Below are positions 30,281-39,357 of a stretch of DNA of 64,000 nucleotides, one piece after another. The notes beneath the pieces are model-generated. The model searched no databases. It was not told where the DNA came from and worked only from the letters and a program-made list of their open reading frames with translations. Source of the stretch: Pseudomonas kuykendallii (GTDB lineage Bacteria; Pseudomonadota; Gammaproteobacteria; Pseudomonadales; Pseudomonadaceae); NCBI RefSeq assembly GCF_900106975.1, contig NZ_FNNU01000008.1:1-64000 (forward strand). The letters are read 5' to 3'. The stretch's first letter is position 1, and the number at the start of each line of letters is the position of its first letter. Position numbers and translations under genes: made by a program.

Positions 30281-32743
30281 ATGCACTTGCCTGCTCATCT
30301 CGCCCGCCGCTTTGCCCTGCGGCCCATGGCGCTCGCCGTCGCGCTACCGGTTCTGGCCGGCGCACCGCTGCTTCTGGCCACCACCCAGGTTCACGCGCAA
30401 ACCACCCAGGACGCCGCCGGCGAACGCCAGTACGCCATCGCCGCGGGCTCGCTGAGCGCCGCGCTCAACCAGTTCAGCAGTCAGGCCGGCATCTACCTGG
30501 TCGGGCACAACGACCTCACCGCCGGCAAGACCAGCCCCGGGCTGAATGGCCGCTACAGCGTGCCGGAGGCCCTGGCCCGTCTGCTGCAGAACAGTGGCCT
30601 CCAGGCGCTGCCGCAGGCCAGCGGCGGCTATGTGCTGCAGCCGATTGCGCCCAGCGGCGTGATTCAGCTGGCGCCGGCGACCGTGACCGGAGCCGGTATC
30701 GGTTCGGGTGACATGTCCGGGGACAGCGGCTACCGGGCGATCCTCAGCAACGCCGGCAGCAAGACCGGCACGCCGCTCGCGGAAACCCCGCGCTCGATCT
30801 CGGTGGTCACCCGCCAGCGCATGGAGGACCAGAAATCCCAGACCCTGACCGAGGTGCTCGGCTACGTGCCGGGCATCTTCGCGCCGCCGTTCGCCGCCGG
30901 TGACGGACTCGCCGGCGACCTGTTCTACATCCGCGGCTTCCTCGCCACCGACTTCGGCTACGGCCTGCTGCGCGACGGCCTGCGCGTGCAGGGCAACCGC
31001 TACGACACCACCAGCGAGCCCTACGGCCTGGAGCGCACCGAGGTCTTCCGCGGCCCGACCTCCATCCTCTACGGCGAAAACACGCCGGGCGGCGTGGTCA
31101 ACCTGGTCAGCAAGAAACCGACCGCAACCCCGCAGGGCGAGGTTCAGCTCAGCTACGGCAGCAACAACCGCCGGCAGCTCGGCGTGGATGTCTCCGGCCC
31201 GCTGACCGACGAGGGCAACATCCTCGGCCGCATCGTGATGCTCGGTCGCAACGCCGACACCCAGGTCGACCAGGTGCAGGACGATCGCCTCTACATCGCG
31301 CCCTCGCTGACCCTGAACTTCGACGACAGCACCGCGCTGACCCTGCTGTCGAGCTACCAGCGCGACCGTACCAAGCTGGAGCTGGGCTATCCCGCGGCCG
31401 GCACGCTGCTGGACAACCCCAACGGCAAGATCGACAAGGACGCGTTCCTCGGCAACCCGAACTGGGACAATTTCGAGCGCGAGGCCTGGTCGCTGGGATA
31501 CGAGTTCAGCCACCAGTTCAACGACACCTGGGCATTCCGGCAGAACTCTCGCTACATGCAGTCGCGCATCGACCGCCAGGAAACCTGGCCGGGCAACCTG
31601 AACAACGGCGGTTTCGGCACCACGCTCGTCAACACGGCCTACGACCGCTACAACAAGTCCATGGTCTACTCGCTGGACAACCAGTTCGAGGGGCATTTCA
31701 ACGCCGGCGAGTTCGAGCACACCGTGCTGATGGGCGCGAGCTTCGATCGTACTTCGTTCAACCAGAACTGGGAGGCGGGCGCGGGCGGCAGCATCGACAT
31801 CTTCAACCCGGTCTACAGCGGCAAGCCGGCGATGCAGGCGACGTTACAGGACGCATTGCTGGAACAGCAGATGTACGGCGTCTACGGCCAGCTGCAGAGC
31901 AAGTACGACAACTGGATATTCCTCCTCGGCGGCCGCCAGGACTACGTCAACAGCCAGTACCGCAACCGCCGGGGTCCCTTCAACGACCCGGCCGACTTCG
32001 ACTACTGGGACCACGACTTCACCTGGCAGACCGGCCTGATGTACCAGTTCGACAATGGCCTCACGCCCTATGTCAGCTACTCCACCGCGTTCGTCCCCAC
32101 CCAGCAGGTGTTCAGCAACGGCTCGCCGCTGGAACCGACCACCAGCCGCCAGTACGAAACGGGCGTGAAGTTCGAGCCCAGAGGCTGGAATACCTCGTTC
32201 ACCGCCTCCGTCTACGACCTGGTGAAAGAGGACGACGTGATCGCCGACGCCACCACCGGCGGCTACCGCCAGGTCGGCGAAAGCCGCTCCAAGGGCGTGG
32301 AGCTGGAGATGAACAGCGACCTCAACGAGAACCTCAACCTGGTGGCGTCCTACTCCTACACCGATGCGCGCATCACCAAGGACAGCCCCGGCTCGCTGCT
32401 GGAGGACCACCAGATGACCGGCGTGCCGCGCAACCAGGCGTCGGTCTGGGCCACCTACCGCTTCCTCGATGGCGCGCTCAAGGGCTTCCACATCGGCGGC
32501 GGCGTGCGCCATTTCGACAGCACCTTCGCCTACACCGCGGCGTCGCTGTACGGCACGCTGGATACCGGCGACGTGACCCTGGTGGACGCGCTCGTGGGCT
32601 ACCGCATCGACGAGCACTGGTCCGCCGAGGTCAACGCGAAGAACCTCTTCGACCAGGAATACGTGACCGGCTGCAACAACGCCGGGCGCTGCTACTGGGG
32701 CGAGGAGCGCACGCTGCTCGGCACGGTGTCGTTCAACTGGTGA
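30281..32743 (+). CDS. TonB-dependent ferric siderophore receptor/transducer
   Basis: This is an 820-aa outer-membrane receptor. After a long signal peptide ending near HAQ (about residue 40) come an STN signalling domain (about 55-120), a plug domain (about 160-270, with the VFRGPTSILYGENTPGGVVN motif) and a 22-strand barrel ending in VSFNW. The STN domain marks a transducer that signals through the FecR-like protein just upstream. Overall size resembles FoxA/FpvA-type receptors for hydroxamate siderophores, but the ligand cannot be assigned. Confidence 0.93.
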   Translation: MHLPAHLARRFALRPMALAVALPVLAGAPLLLATTQVHAQTTQDAAGERQYAIAAGSLSAALNQFSSQAGIYLVGHNDLTAGKTSPGLNGRYSVPEALARLLQNSGLQALPQASGGYVLQPIAPSGVIQLAPATVTGAGIGSGDMSGDSGYRAILSNAGSKTGTPLAETPRSISVVTRQRMEDQKSQTLTEVLGYVPGIFAPPFAAGDGLAGDLFYIRGFLATDFGYGLLRDGLRVQGNRYDTTSEPYGLERTEVFRGPTSILYGENTPGGVVNLVSKKPTATPQGEVQLSYGSNNRRQLGVDVSGPLTDEGNILGRIVMLGRNADTQVDQVQDDRLYIAPSLTLNFDDSTALTLLSSYQRDRTKLELGYPAAGTLLDNPNGKIDKDAFLGNPNWDNFEREAWSLGYEFSHQFNDTWAFRQNSRYMQSRIDRQETWPGNLNNGGFGTTLVNTAYDRYNKSMVYSLDNQFEGHFNAGEFEHTVLMGASFDRTSFNQNWEAGAGGSIDIFNPVYSGKPAMQATLQDALLEQQMYGVYGQLQSKYDNWIFLLGGRQDYVNSQYRNRRGPFNDPADFDYWDHDFTWQTGLMYQFDNGLTPYVSYSTAFVPTQQVFSNGSPLEPTTSRQYETGVKFEPRGWNTSFTASVYDLVKEDDVIADATTGGYRQVGESRSKGVELEMNSDLNENLNLVASYSYTDARITKDSPGSLLEDHQMTGVPRNQASVWATYRFLDGALKGFHIGGGVRHFDSTFAYTAASLYGTLDTGDVTLVDALVGYRIDEHWSAEVNAKNLFDQEYVTGCNNAGRCYWGEERTLLGTVSFNW

Positions 32744-32773
32744 GGGTGGCGTGGCTGGCGAACGATGCGGGGC

Positions 32774-33706
32774 TTAGCGGGCGAGGTACAGCCTTCCGCT
32801 CAGGCGACGTGCCAGGGTTGTGAAGTTGATCACCGGCGGTGTCTGGTTCTGCGCATGGCAGAGCAGGGTGATAGGCGCTGCCAGGCGCGGCTTGGCGCCG
32901 ACGATCCGGCAATAGACGACACTGGCGCGCTGCAGGTCCTTCATCGAGGCGGGCACCACCGATACGCCTGCGCCAGCCGCCACCAGGCTGACATTGGTCA
33001 GCATGCGTTCGACCTCGAAGGCCACCTCCGGCTCGAAGCCGGCATTGCGGCAGGCCTTCAACAGGTTCGCGTACATTCCCGGCGCGCCGGGCCGGCGCAC
33101 CAGAATGAAGGGTTCGTCCCTGAGTTCGGCAAGGCGCAGTTCGGGCATTCCGTCGGGCGCCTCGCGTCCCGCCAGCAGCGGATGGTCCACCGGCAGCACC
33201 AGCAGCAGTTCCTCGTTGAGCAGGCGGTGGAACTGCACCTCGTCGGGGCGGGCGACCGGCGCACGAAGGATGCCGACATCCAGGCTGCGCGCGCCCACTT
33301 CATCGGTGAGGCCGCGTGCATTGCCCTCGTGCAACACGATGCTGACGCGTGGGAACGCCTGCCGGTAGGCACGGATGATCCGCGGGATCAGCGGGTGCGC
33401 GGCGGCGGAACTGGTGAAGCCGATCGACAGGACGCCCTCCACGCCTTCGGCAACGCGGGCGGCGCGGCGGCTGGCATTGTCCACCTGAGCGAGGATCGCC
33501 CTGGCTTCCTCGAGGAATACCTGGCCGGCGGCGGTGAGGTCTACGCCCTTGGCGTGGCGCTTGAACAGATCGAAACCCAGCTCCAGTTCCAGCGCGCGTA
33601 TTTGCTGGCTAAGCGGAGGCTGCTGCATGTGCAGGCGCGCCGCGGCGCGGGTGAAGTGGCGCTCTTCGGCGACCATCGTGAAGTAGCGCAAGTGCCGTAG
33701 TTCCAT
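32774..33706 (-). CDS. LysR-family transcriptional regulator
   Basis: The 310-aa regulator begins MELRHLRYF and has the winged helix-turn-helix (about 1-60, FTRAAARLHMQQPPLSQQIRALE) and a type 2 periplasmic-binding-like effector domain (about 90-295). It diverges from the DctA-like carrier gene across 159 bp, the usual arrangement for a LysR protein controlling its neighbour. The frame extends far upstream without stop, but the ATG at 33706 gives the family N terminus. Confidence 0.92.
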   Translation of the reverse strand: MELRHLRYFTMVAEERHFTRAAARLHMQQPPLSQQIRALELELGFDLFKRHAKGVDLTAAGQVFLEEARAILAQVDNASRRAARVAEGVEGVLSIGFTSSAAAHPLIPRIIRAYRQAFPRVSIVLHEGNARGLTDEVGARSLDVGILRAPVARPDEVQFHRLLNEELLLVLPVDHPLLAGREAPDGMPELRLAELRDEPFILVRRPGAPGMYANLLKACRNAGFEPEVAFEVERMLTNVSLVAAGAGVSVVPASMKDLQRASVVYCRIVGAKPRLAAPITLLCHAQNQTPPVINFTTLARRLSGRLYLAR

Positions 33707-33833
33707 GCGGGGCTCGCCAATGAGGGGTGGTTTTCGGCCAGCGGACCGCGGCCTGGAAAAATGGCGCAGCGGGCGATGGTCGGCGGCGTAATTGGGTAGG
33801 ATACGGCAGCCCGGGGCAAGTCTTCGGTCCGAT

Positions 33834-33841
33834 AACAAGAA
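33834..33841 (+). promoter_or_regulatory. Crc/Hfq CA-motif candidate before the DctA-like gene
   Basis: AACAAGAA fits AANAANAA and lies 24 nt before the start codon at 33866. A comparable motif precedes the OprD-like gene of the same locus. Carbon catabolite repression of the uptake genes is inferred. Confidence 0.35.
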
Positions 33842-33865
33842 CTCACGCTGCAGCGGACCCCACGC

Positions 33866-35224
33866 ATGATCCTCAAGCTGGCACGCAATCCGACCCTGCA
33901 GATCGTCGTCGCGGTGAGCGCGGGTATTCTGCTGGGGCTCTGGCGCCCGGACCTGGCGATGGCCATGAAGCCGCTGGGCAGCGGCTTCCTCCAACTGGTG
34001 GGCTGGGTGATACCGCCGCTGATGTTCGTTCTGGTGACGTCCGGCGTGGCACGCCTGCGCTGTCGCCGACAGGCCCGGGGACTCGGCGCACGCACCCTGG
34101 TCTATTTCGAGGCACTCAAGGTGCTGGCATTGCTCTGCGGCCTGCTCGGGGCTCTGCTGCTGCGCCCCGGCGACGGCTTCTCCCCGCCCCCTGAATTTCC
34201 GGCGCACGCGTTGGCTGCCCAGGTTCACAGCGCGGTGCAGGGCACCGAACGCATGGTCGAGGCGGGAGCCGGCGTCTCGCCGTTGCACCTTTGGCAACTC
34301 CTCAGTCGCAGCCCGGTGTTGCAGGTGGCATTGCTGGCGTTGGTCTGCGGCTATCTGCTGAGCCGCCTGGGAGCCGTTGGTGAAGCTGTTCTCGCGGCCC
34401 TCGACCGGTTGCTGGCGCTGCTGTTCGCCTTGCTCAGGGTACTGCTGCGCTTCGCCCCACTGGCGGCCTTCAGCGCCATGGCCTTCACCATCGGCCGCTA
34501 CGGGCCGGGCTCGACGGTTCACCTGCTGAAATTCATCGCGGTGATCTACCTCACCTGCCTGGCATTCGTTGGCATCGTGCTCGCCGCCGCCTCGCGGTTC
34601 GCAGGCGTCGGCCTGCTCCGGTTGATCGCGTACATCAAGGAAGAGCTGTTGCTGGTGGCGTCCACCGGGTCCTCGGTGATCGCTCTCCCGGGGCTGCTGC
34701 GCAAGCTGGAACGGCTGGGATGCGCACGGCAGTCGGCGCGGGTGGTGTTGACCACCGGCTACACCTTCAATCTGGCGGGGTCGAATATCTACCTGTCCTG
34801 TGCTGCGCTATTCCTCGCCCAGACCGGCAATGTCGAACTCGATGGCCTGCAACTGCTTGGCCTTCTGCTGGTGTGTCTGTTCACCTCGATGGGTTCCACC
34901 AGCATCGCCGGTTCCTCGTTCCTGACCCTGGCCGCGACACTGAGCGTTCTGCCGATGATTCCTGTGGAAAGCGCCGGCCTGTTGCTGGGCGTCGAGCGGC
35001 TGATGAAATGCCGTTCGCTGACCAACGTGCTGGGCAACTGCGTAGGCTGCCTGGCGATCGCACGCTGGCACGGCTCGTTGGACCAGACGATCTTGCAGCG
35101 AGCGTTGAATCCGGCTCGCGCGGTACCCGGGCGGGGCCCGCTGCGAAACACTTCGCGCGGCGCGGGCAGTGGGCATGCCGAAGAGCCGTCGAATGGCAGC
35201 GCGGCGGGCGAAGAGAGGCGCTGA
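33866..35224 (+). CDS. DctA-like dicarboxylate:cation symporter (DAACS family)
   Basis: The 452-aa inner-membrane carrier is a divergent paralogue of DctA. It keeps PLGSGF, AFSAMAFTIGRYG, ASTGSSVIALP (the serine-rich loop), GYTFNLAGSNIYLS and SIAGSSFLTLAATL. Two acidic or polar positions differ from DctA at equivalent sites (DGTS becomes AGSN), so specificity may be altered. A polar tail of about 40 residues follows the last helix. It faces the divergent LysR gene and is convergent with the exported lyase gene. Confidence 0.87.
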   Translation: MILKLARNPTLQIVVAVSAGILLGLWRPDLAMAMKPLGSGFLQLVGWVIPPLMFVLVTSGVARLRCRRQARGLGARTLVYFEALKVLALLCGLLGALLLRPGDGFSPPPEFPAHALAAQVHSAVQGTERMVEAGAGVSPLHLWQLLSRSPVLQVALLALVCGYLLSRLGAVGEAVLAALDRLLALLFALLRVLLRFAPLAAFSAMAFTIGRYGPGSTVHLLKFIAVIYLTCLAFVGIVLAAASRFAGVGLLRLIAYIKEELLLVASTGSSVIALPGLLRKLERLGCARQSARVVLTTGYTFNLAGSNIYLSCAALFLAQTGNVELDGLQLLGLLLVCLFTSMGSTSIAGSSFLTLAATLSVLPMIPVESAGLLLGVERLMKCRSLTNVLGNCVGCLAIARWHGSLDQTILQRALNPARAVPGRGPLRNTSRGAGSGHAEEPSNGSAAGEERR

Positions 35225-35373
35225 GGGCCGTGCCGGTACAAGGTGGACGGCGCTGCGGCGAGAATGTCACCCGCTAGGTCAACAGGCGCAGCGGGCACCG
35301 CGCGTTTTCCGGGGCGGGGCAGGCCGGTCTGTCGCTGCGCCTGGGGCAGCGGCAAACCGTTCGTTGCCGGGCG

Positions 35374-36969
35374 TCAGTCGCCGGCCAGCTTGCTGAACGC
35401 CTCGTTCAGCGTCGCTTCGGCGTCGCTCAGGCGCTGGCGCCGCTCACGCATCCAGCCCTGATCCGTGCCTAGCGTCTTCTGCGCCTGCGCCAGCATGCGT
35501 TTGACTTCCGCCGGCTGCGGGCCGCCGATGCCCTGGCGGCTATCCACCATGGCACGCGGCGATAGCGTGGCGCGGAACGCGGCTTCGCTGAGGGGCAACT
35601 CGGTGGTCTTCCACTGGTATTTCTTCGCGGCCTGGGTGTAGAGCTTCTGCGCCTCTGCATAGGGGAAGGCTTTCGGGGTGATGCCATGGTCACGGGCATA
35701 GGTGACGATCAGCGAGGCGAAGCTGTGGCCGATGCGGAACGGCACGTCGTGCGTGCGCTCCAGGGTGTCGGCCAGCTCCATCGAGGTGGTCCATTCCGAC
35801 TCGAGTTCTTCCAGGCTGCGCGCCGGGTCGACTTTCAGGGCATCGAGCACGGTGTTCATCCGGTCGATCATCTCGACGCTCTCGTCGAACAGGCCGGAGG
35901 AGTCATAGGCGAACTTGTAGTCGGTCATCCCGGTGGTGACGTTGTGCGCGCGCAGCGTCACCAGTTGCGACAGCCCGACCACGTCCGAGGCGGCCTCGCG
36001 GGTGCGCATCAGCAGCCCCGGATTGCGCTTCTGCGGCATCGCGCTGCTGGTGTAGGTGGAAGCCTCGTCGAGCAGCAGCCACGGGCGGATCTGGTGATAC
36101 TGGGTGTGGATGTCGCCGATCATCGCGCCGATGCGAATCGCCGTGGAGGCGACGAGGGCGGACGCTTCGAGGGGAATGTCGTACGGGGAAACCTGGCTGG
36201 CATCCAGCGAGTTCTCGCGCACGCCATCGAAGCCTAGCAACGTGGCCAGGCGCGTGCGGTTGAGCGGGTAGGCGGAGTTGGCGAGCACGGCGGTGCCCAT
36301 CGGGCTGAGATTGAGCCGTGCGTAGAGTTCGTGGAGGCGCTGCGCGTCGCGCTCGAACGAAGCGTCGTAGGCGAGCAGATAGTGCGCGTAGCTGATCGGC
36401 ATCGCCTGTACGCCGTTGGTGTAGGCCGGCACCAGCGTGTCGATGTTCTCGGCGGCCAGCTTGAGCAGGCGCTGGCGCAATGCATCGAGCGCATCGCCGT
36501 AATCGAGCACCTGACGCCGCAGGCTGGCCAGGCGATAGGTCGCGTACATGTCCTGGCGGCTGCGCCCGGAGTGGATCAGCGAGGCTTCCGGGCCGATCCT
36601 GTCGGTCATGATGCGCTCGATCTGCAATACGTCGGTGGGCCGCTTGCCATCCGGCCGCTCACCCTGGTCGATGGTGTAGCGCACGCTGCCGGCGATCTTG
36701 CGGCCTTCGTCGGCCGAGACGATGCCTTCCTCGGTGAGCATGACGATGGAGGCTTTGTTGATCCGGTTGATCCAGTCGAACTGACCGTCGTCGCTTTTTT
36801 TCTTGCCCGCCGCGGGCTTCTCGACCGTGGCGCCGATCTTCTTCGCCTGCGCGGCGCACTCGGCGGTGGTCTTGCAGTTCATCTCGCCGGTGTTGGCGGC
36901 ATAGGCGCCCGGGCCACCGGCCAGGGCCAAGAGAATGGCGAGGTGCAGCAGGGATTTTCTGGTGTGCAT
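35374..36969 (-). CDS. Exported argininosuccinate lyase/fumarase superfamily enzyme
   Basis: The 531-aa protein opens with a Sec signal peptide (MHTRKSLLHLAILLALAGGPGAYA) and should be periplasmic, unlike ordinary argininosuccinate lyase. The three superfamily regions are recognisable: HSGRSRQDMYATYRL (like GRSRNDQVAT of argininosuccinate lyase), PAYTNGVQAMP (like PGYTHLQRAQP) and SSAMPQKRNPG with the catalytic serine loop. The His of the YTH motif is Asn here. The superfamily releases fumarate from C-N or C-O substrates. It follows the OprD-like gene by 50 bp in one transcript. Substrate unknown; a succinylated amine is inferred. Confidence 0.8.
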   Translation of the reverse strand: MHTRKSLLHLAILLALAGGPGAYAANTGEMNCKTTAECAAQAKKIGATVEKPAAGKKKSDDGQFDWINRINKASIVMLTEEGIVSADEGRKIAGSVRYTIDQGERPDGKRPTDVLQIERIMTDRIGPEASLIHSGRSRQDMYATYRLASLRRQVLDYGDALDALRQRLLKLAAENIDTLVPAYTNGVQAMPISYAHYLLAYDASFERDAQRLHELYARLNLSPMGTAVLANSAYPLNRTRLATLLGFDGVRENSLDASQVSPYDIPLEASALVASTAIRIGAMIGDIHTQYHQIRPWLLLDEASTYTSSAMPQKRNPGLLMRTREAASDVVGLSQLVTLRAHNVTTGMTDYKFAYDSSGLFDESVEMIDRMNTVLDALKVDPARSLEELESEWTTSMELADTLERTHDVPFRIGHSFASLIVTYARDHGITPKAFPYAEAQKLYTQAAKKYQWKTTELPLSEAAFRATLSPRAMVDSRQGIGGPQPAEVKRMLAQAQKTLGTDQGWMRERRQRLSDAEATLNEAFSKLAGD

Positions 36970-37019
36970 GAGCGTTTCCTGGGCCGGTGCGGGCCGGCGG
37001 TTGTGGGCGGGGCGAGGTG

Positions 37020-38261
37020 TCAAAGCAGCGGAATCGTGTAGCTGACGATCAGGCGGTTCTGGTCAATGTCCTGATCGCCGCCGCTGCGATAGGTACCGTT
37101 GCGCCAACGCACGGCGAGGTTCTTCAGCGCGCCGCTCTGGAAGCTGTACTGGATGTCGGTATCACGCTCCCATTCACGGGTCGCACCGTTGGCCAGCTCG
37201 AAGTTGTCGCCGCGCAGATAACGGGTCATGAAGCTCAGGCCGGGAATACCGAGGCCGGCGAAGTCGTAGTCGTAGCGCACCTGCCAGGAGCGTTCGTCCG
37301 GGTTGGCGAAATCCGGCGAGAGCATCACGTAGTTGACCAGGAATGGGTCGGTACCCTGCAGGTAGGGAAAGCCGGTCCCGCCGGACATTTTCTGGTAGGC
37401 CGCGCCCAGGGCGTGGAAGCCGAAGCTGTAGGTGAACTTGGCGCCGAAGGCGTTGTTGTCGACATTGGTCGCGCCATCGTCGGTGGAGCGCGCGTAGCGG
37501 ATATCGCTCTTCAGTGCCTGTTTTTTGCCGAAGGGCAGGTCGTGGCTGAGATTGAATATGTGCTGTTTGTAGTTGGCATCCAGATGGGCATAGCTGTAGC
37601 CGGTGGTCAGCGCCTTGCTCCACTTGTAGCTGGCGCTGAAGAAATCGAACGTGTCGGTGTCTTGGCGACCGGTCAACCCTGAGCCCGAAGCGGCGAGCTT
37701 GTCGCCGCCGCTGCTGTTGCGCAGGTTGTTTTCCGTGAGGCGCCCGAGATTGAGGGTGAGGTCGTCGATGTCCTTCGAGGTCAGCTGGGTGCCCTGGAAG
37801 GTTTGCGGCAGCAGGCGCGAATTGTTCGGTTGCACCGTCGGCAGGCGCGGAATCAGCGTACCGAAGCGCAGCGTGCTGTTGGCGACACGGGCCTTGGCGG
37901 TGGCGCCAACCCGGCTGTAGTCATCGGGTGCCCCGTCGTCGCCTACCGGCAACAACCCGGAGTTCTGCCGATCCTGCCCCGAGTCCAGCTTGACGCCGAG
38001 AAGACCGAGGGCATCGACGCCGAAGCCGACCGTGCCCTGGGTGAAGCCGGATTGGTAACGCAGCAGGAACCCTTGAGCCCACTCTTCACGTTTCGACTGG
38101 TTGGCATCTTCCTGGCGGTAATCACCATTGAAGTAGAAGTTGCGCAGTTCCAGCTCGGCTTTGCTGTCTTCCAGAAATTCCGCGCTGGCGATGGAGGGGA
38201 GGGTGAATCCAATACCGATACCGACCGAAGCCAGACCCAGGTGCAGAGTTTTAATCGACAT
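37020..38261 (-). CDS. OprD-family outer-membrane porin
   Basis: This is a 413-aa substrate-specific porin of the OprD family, with a signal peptide ending SIASA and an 18-strand barrel pattern starting AELELRNFYFNGDYR. Family segments include WAQGFLLRYQSGFTQGTVGFGVDALGLLG and LRFGTLIPRLPTVQPNNSRLLP. ATG at 38261 is preferred over ATG at 38267 because AGGA lies 7 nt upstream of the former and only one nt from the latter. It heads the operon with the exported lyase and probably admits that enzyme's substrate. Confidence 0.92.
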   Translation of the reverse strand: MSIKTLHLGLASVGIGIGFTLPSIASAEFLEDSKAELELRNFYFNGDYRQEDANQSKREEWAQGFLLRYQSGFTQGTVGFGVDALGLLGVKLDSGQDRQNSGLLPVGDDGAPDDYSRVGATAKARVANSTLRFGTLIPRLPTVQPNNSRLLPQTFQGTQLTSKDIDDLTLNLGRLTENNLRNSSGGDKLAASGSGLTGRQDTDTFDFFSASYKWSKALTTGYSYAHLDANYKQHIFNLSHDLPFGKKQALKSDIRYARSTDDGATNVDNNAFGAKFTYSFGFHALGAAYQKMSGGTGFPYLQGTDPFLVNYVMLSPDFANPDERSWQVRYDYDFAGLGIPGLSFMTRYLRGDNFELANGATREWERDTDIQYSFQSGALKNLAVRWRNGTYRSGGDQDIDQNRLIVSYTIPLL

Positions 38262-38282
38262 GTTCATGTCCTGTGCTTGTTG

Positions 38283-38290
38283 TTCTTGTT
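38283..38290 (-). promoter_or_regulatory. Crc/Hfq CA-motif candidate before the OprD-like gene
   Basis: The minus strand reads AACAAGAA, then CAACAAG, just upstream of the ribosome site of the porin gene. This fits the AANAANAA Hfq/Crc target. The adjacent AT-rich stretch (38341-38400), with TATATATTTTAAG on the minus strand, probably holds the promoter. Confidence 0.45.
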
Positions 38291-38527
38291 GTGGCGACGG
38301 CACCTGCGAAAAGCCGCCGGGTGACATCCAGGACGATGCTAGGACCTTTATTTTGATACTTAAAATATATATAAAGTCTGCATTCGATACGTTTTGAGTT
38401 TTGAAGGCTGCTGGTTGGTGGCCATCCGGGGTTGAGCGAAAGCGTGTTGGCTCGGCAGGAAGTCCACAGGGCCCGCCGGATGCGGTGATAATGCGGCGAC
38501 TGTTATCCGCTCACCCAAGGAGCCCCG

Positions 38528-39067
38528 GTGGCCGCGCCGTTCGAAATCAAACCGCTCAACCCCGAAACCTATCGCCGGCAAACGCGCCGCGCGACGCTGA
38601 TCATCGCCGTGCTCTTCCTCGCGCTGGCGATGCTGTTCTCGCAGATCCTGGTGCTGGCGTTCGGTGAAAGCGGCGGCGACAACTTCCGCTGGAACGTCGC
38701 CGGCGTGGTCATCGGGCTGGGGGTGAGCGTGGCGCTGGTGCGCCTGCGCTTCTGGTCGCAGGCCTGGCTGGCGCCGAGCCTCTACGGCTGGCAGCTCAAG
38801 CGCAGCCTGATGAGCATCACCAATCTCATGCACCGGCTCGAGGCGGGCGTGGCCGCCGGCGACCCCGTGGCGATGAAGCTGCTGCGCTTCTATCACCTGG
38901 GGCTGATGCAGATGCACGAACTGGACGGCAATAGCAGCGACCAGGGCCAGGCTCGGGCCGAGATCGAACGGCACCGGCAGCGCATGGAGGAGGTCGGCGT
39001 GGATACCGAACAGACGCGCCTCGACCCCGCCTGGCTGGAGTCGGTGAAGCGGGGCTTCGCCGCCTGA
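38528..39067 (+). CDS. DUF3087 family membrane protein
   Basis: The 179-aa protein has two predicted transmembrane helices (about 24-45 and 58-75) and a cytoplasmic helical tail ending in the conserved-looking RLDPAWLESVKRGFAA. It matches the DUF3087 family, whose function is unknown. Translation starts at GTG 38528 after AAGGAG. It stands at the head of a plus-strand run leading to the polyamine genes. Confidence 0.8.
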   Translation: MAAPFEIKPLNPETYRRQTRRATLIIAVLFLALAMLFSQILVLAFGESGGDNFRWNVAGVVIGLGVSVALVRLRFWSQAWLAPSLYGWQLKRSLMSITNLMHRLEAGVAAGDPVAMKLLRFYHLGLMQMHELDGNSSDQGQARAEIERHRQRMEEVGVDTEQTRLDPAWLESVKRGFAA

Positions 39068-39141
39068 GCGCCGCCCGGCTGAAATATCGCGGCAACAAAG
39101 CTGCTCTAGGGTATGGCCCCTGAACTTCCAGGTGCCCCTTC

Positions 39142-39357
39142 ATGAACAGTGCTGCCCGCCGTACCCGCAAGACCCTCGACCTCGTCGCCTACCACAACGA
39201 GCGCGCCGCGCTGGCGGTGATGAAAATGGCCGAACGGATGGAATGCCAGGTCCTGCGCGGGGAGTTGCTCGAGGTCATCCACAGCCTGAACCAGGACGCC
39301 GCGGACCTGCGCCAGGTTCGCCAGGCGCTGGACGTGGACGAGCGCAGGCGCGCCTGA
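39142..39357 (+). CDS. Small hypothetical protein
   Basis: This 71-aa protein is mostly helical and charged, with no membrane segment and no motif I recognise. Its ATG follows a weak ribosome site (CAGGTGCCCCTTC). It sits 74 bp after the DUF3087 gene on the same strand. A G+C-rich third-position pattern similar to its neighbours supports coding. Confidence 0.55.
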   Translation: MNSAARRTRKTLDLVAYHNERAALAVMKMAERMECQVLRGELLEVIHSLNQDAADLRQVRQALDVDERRRA

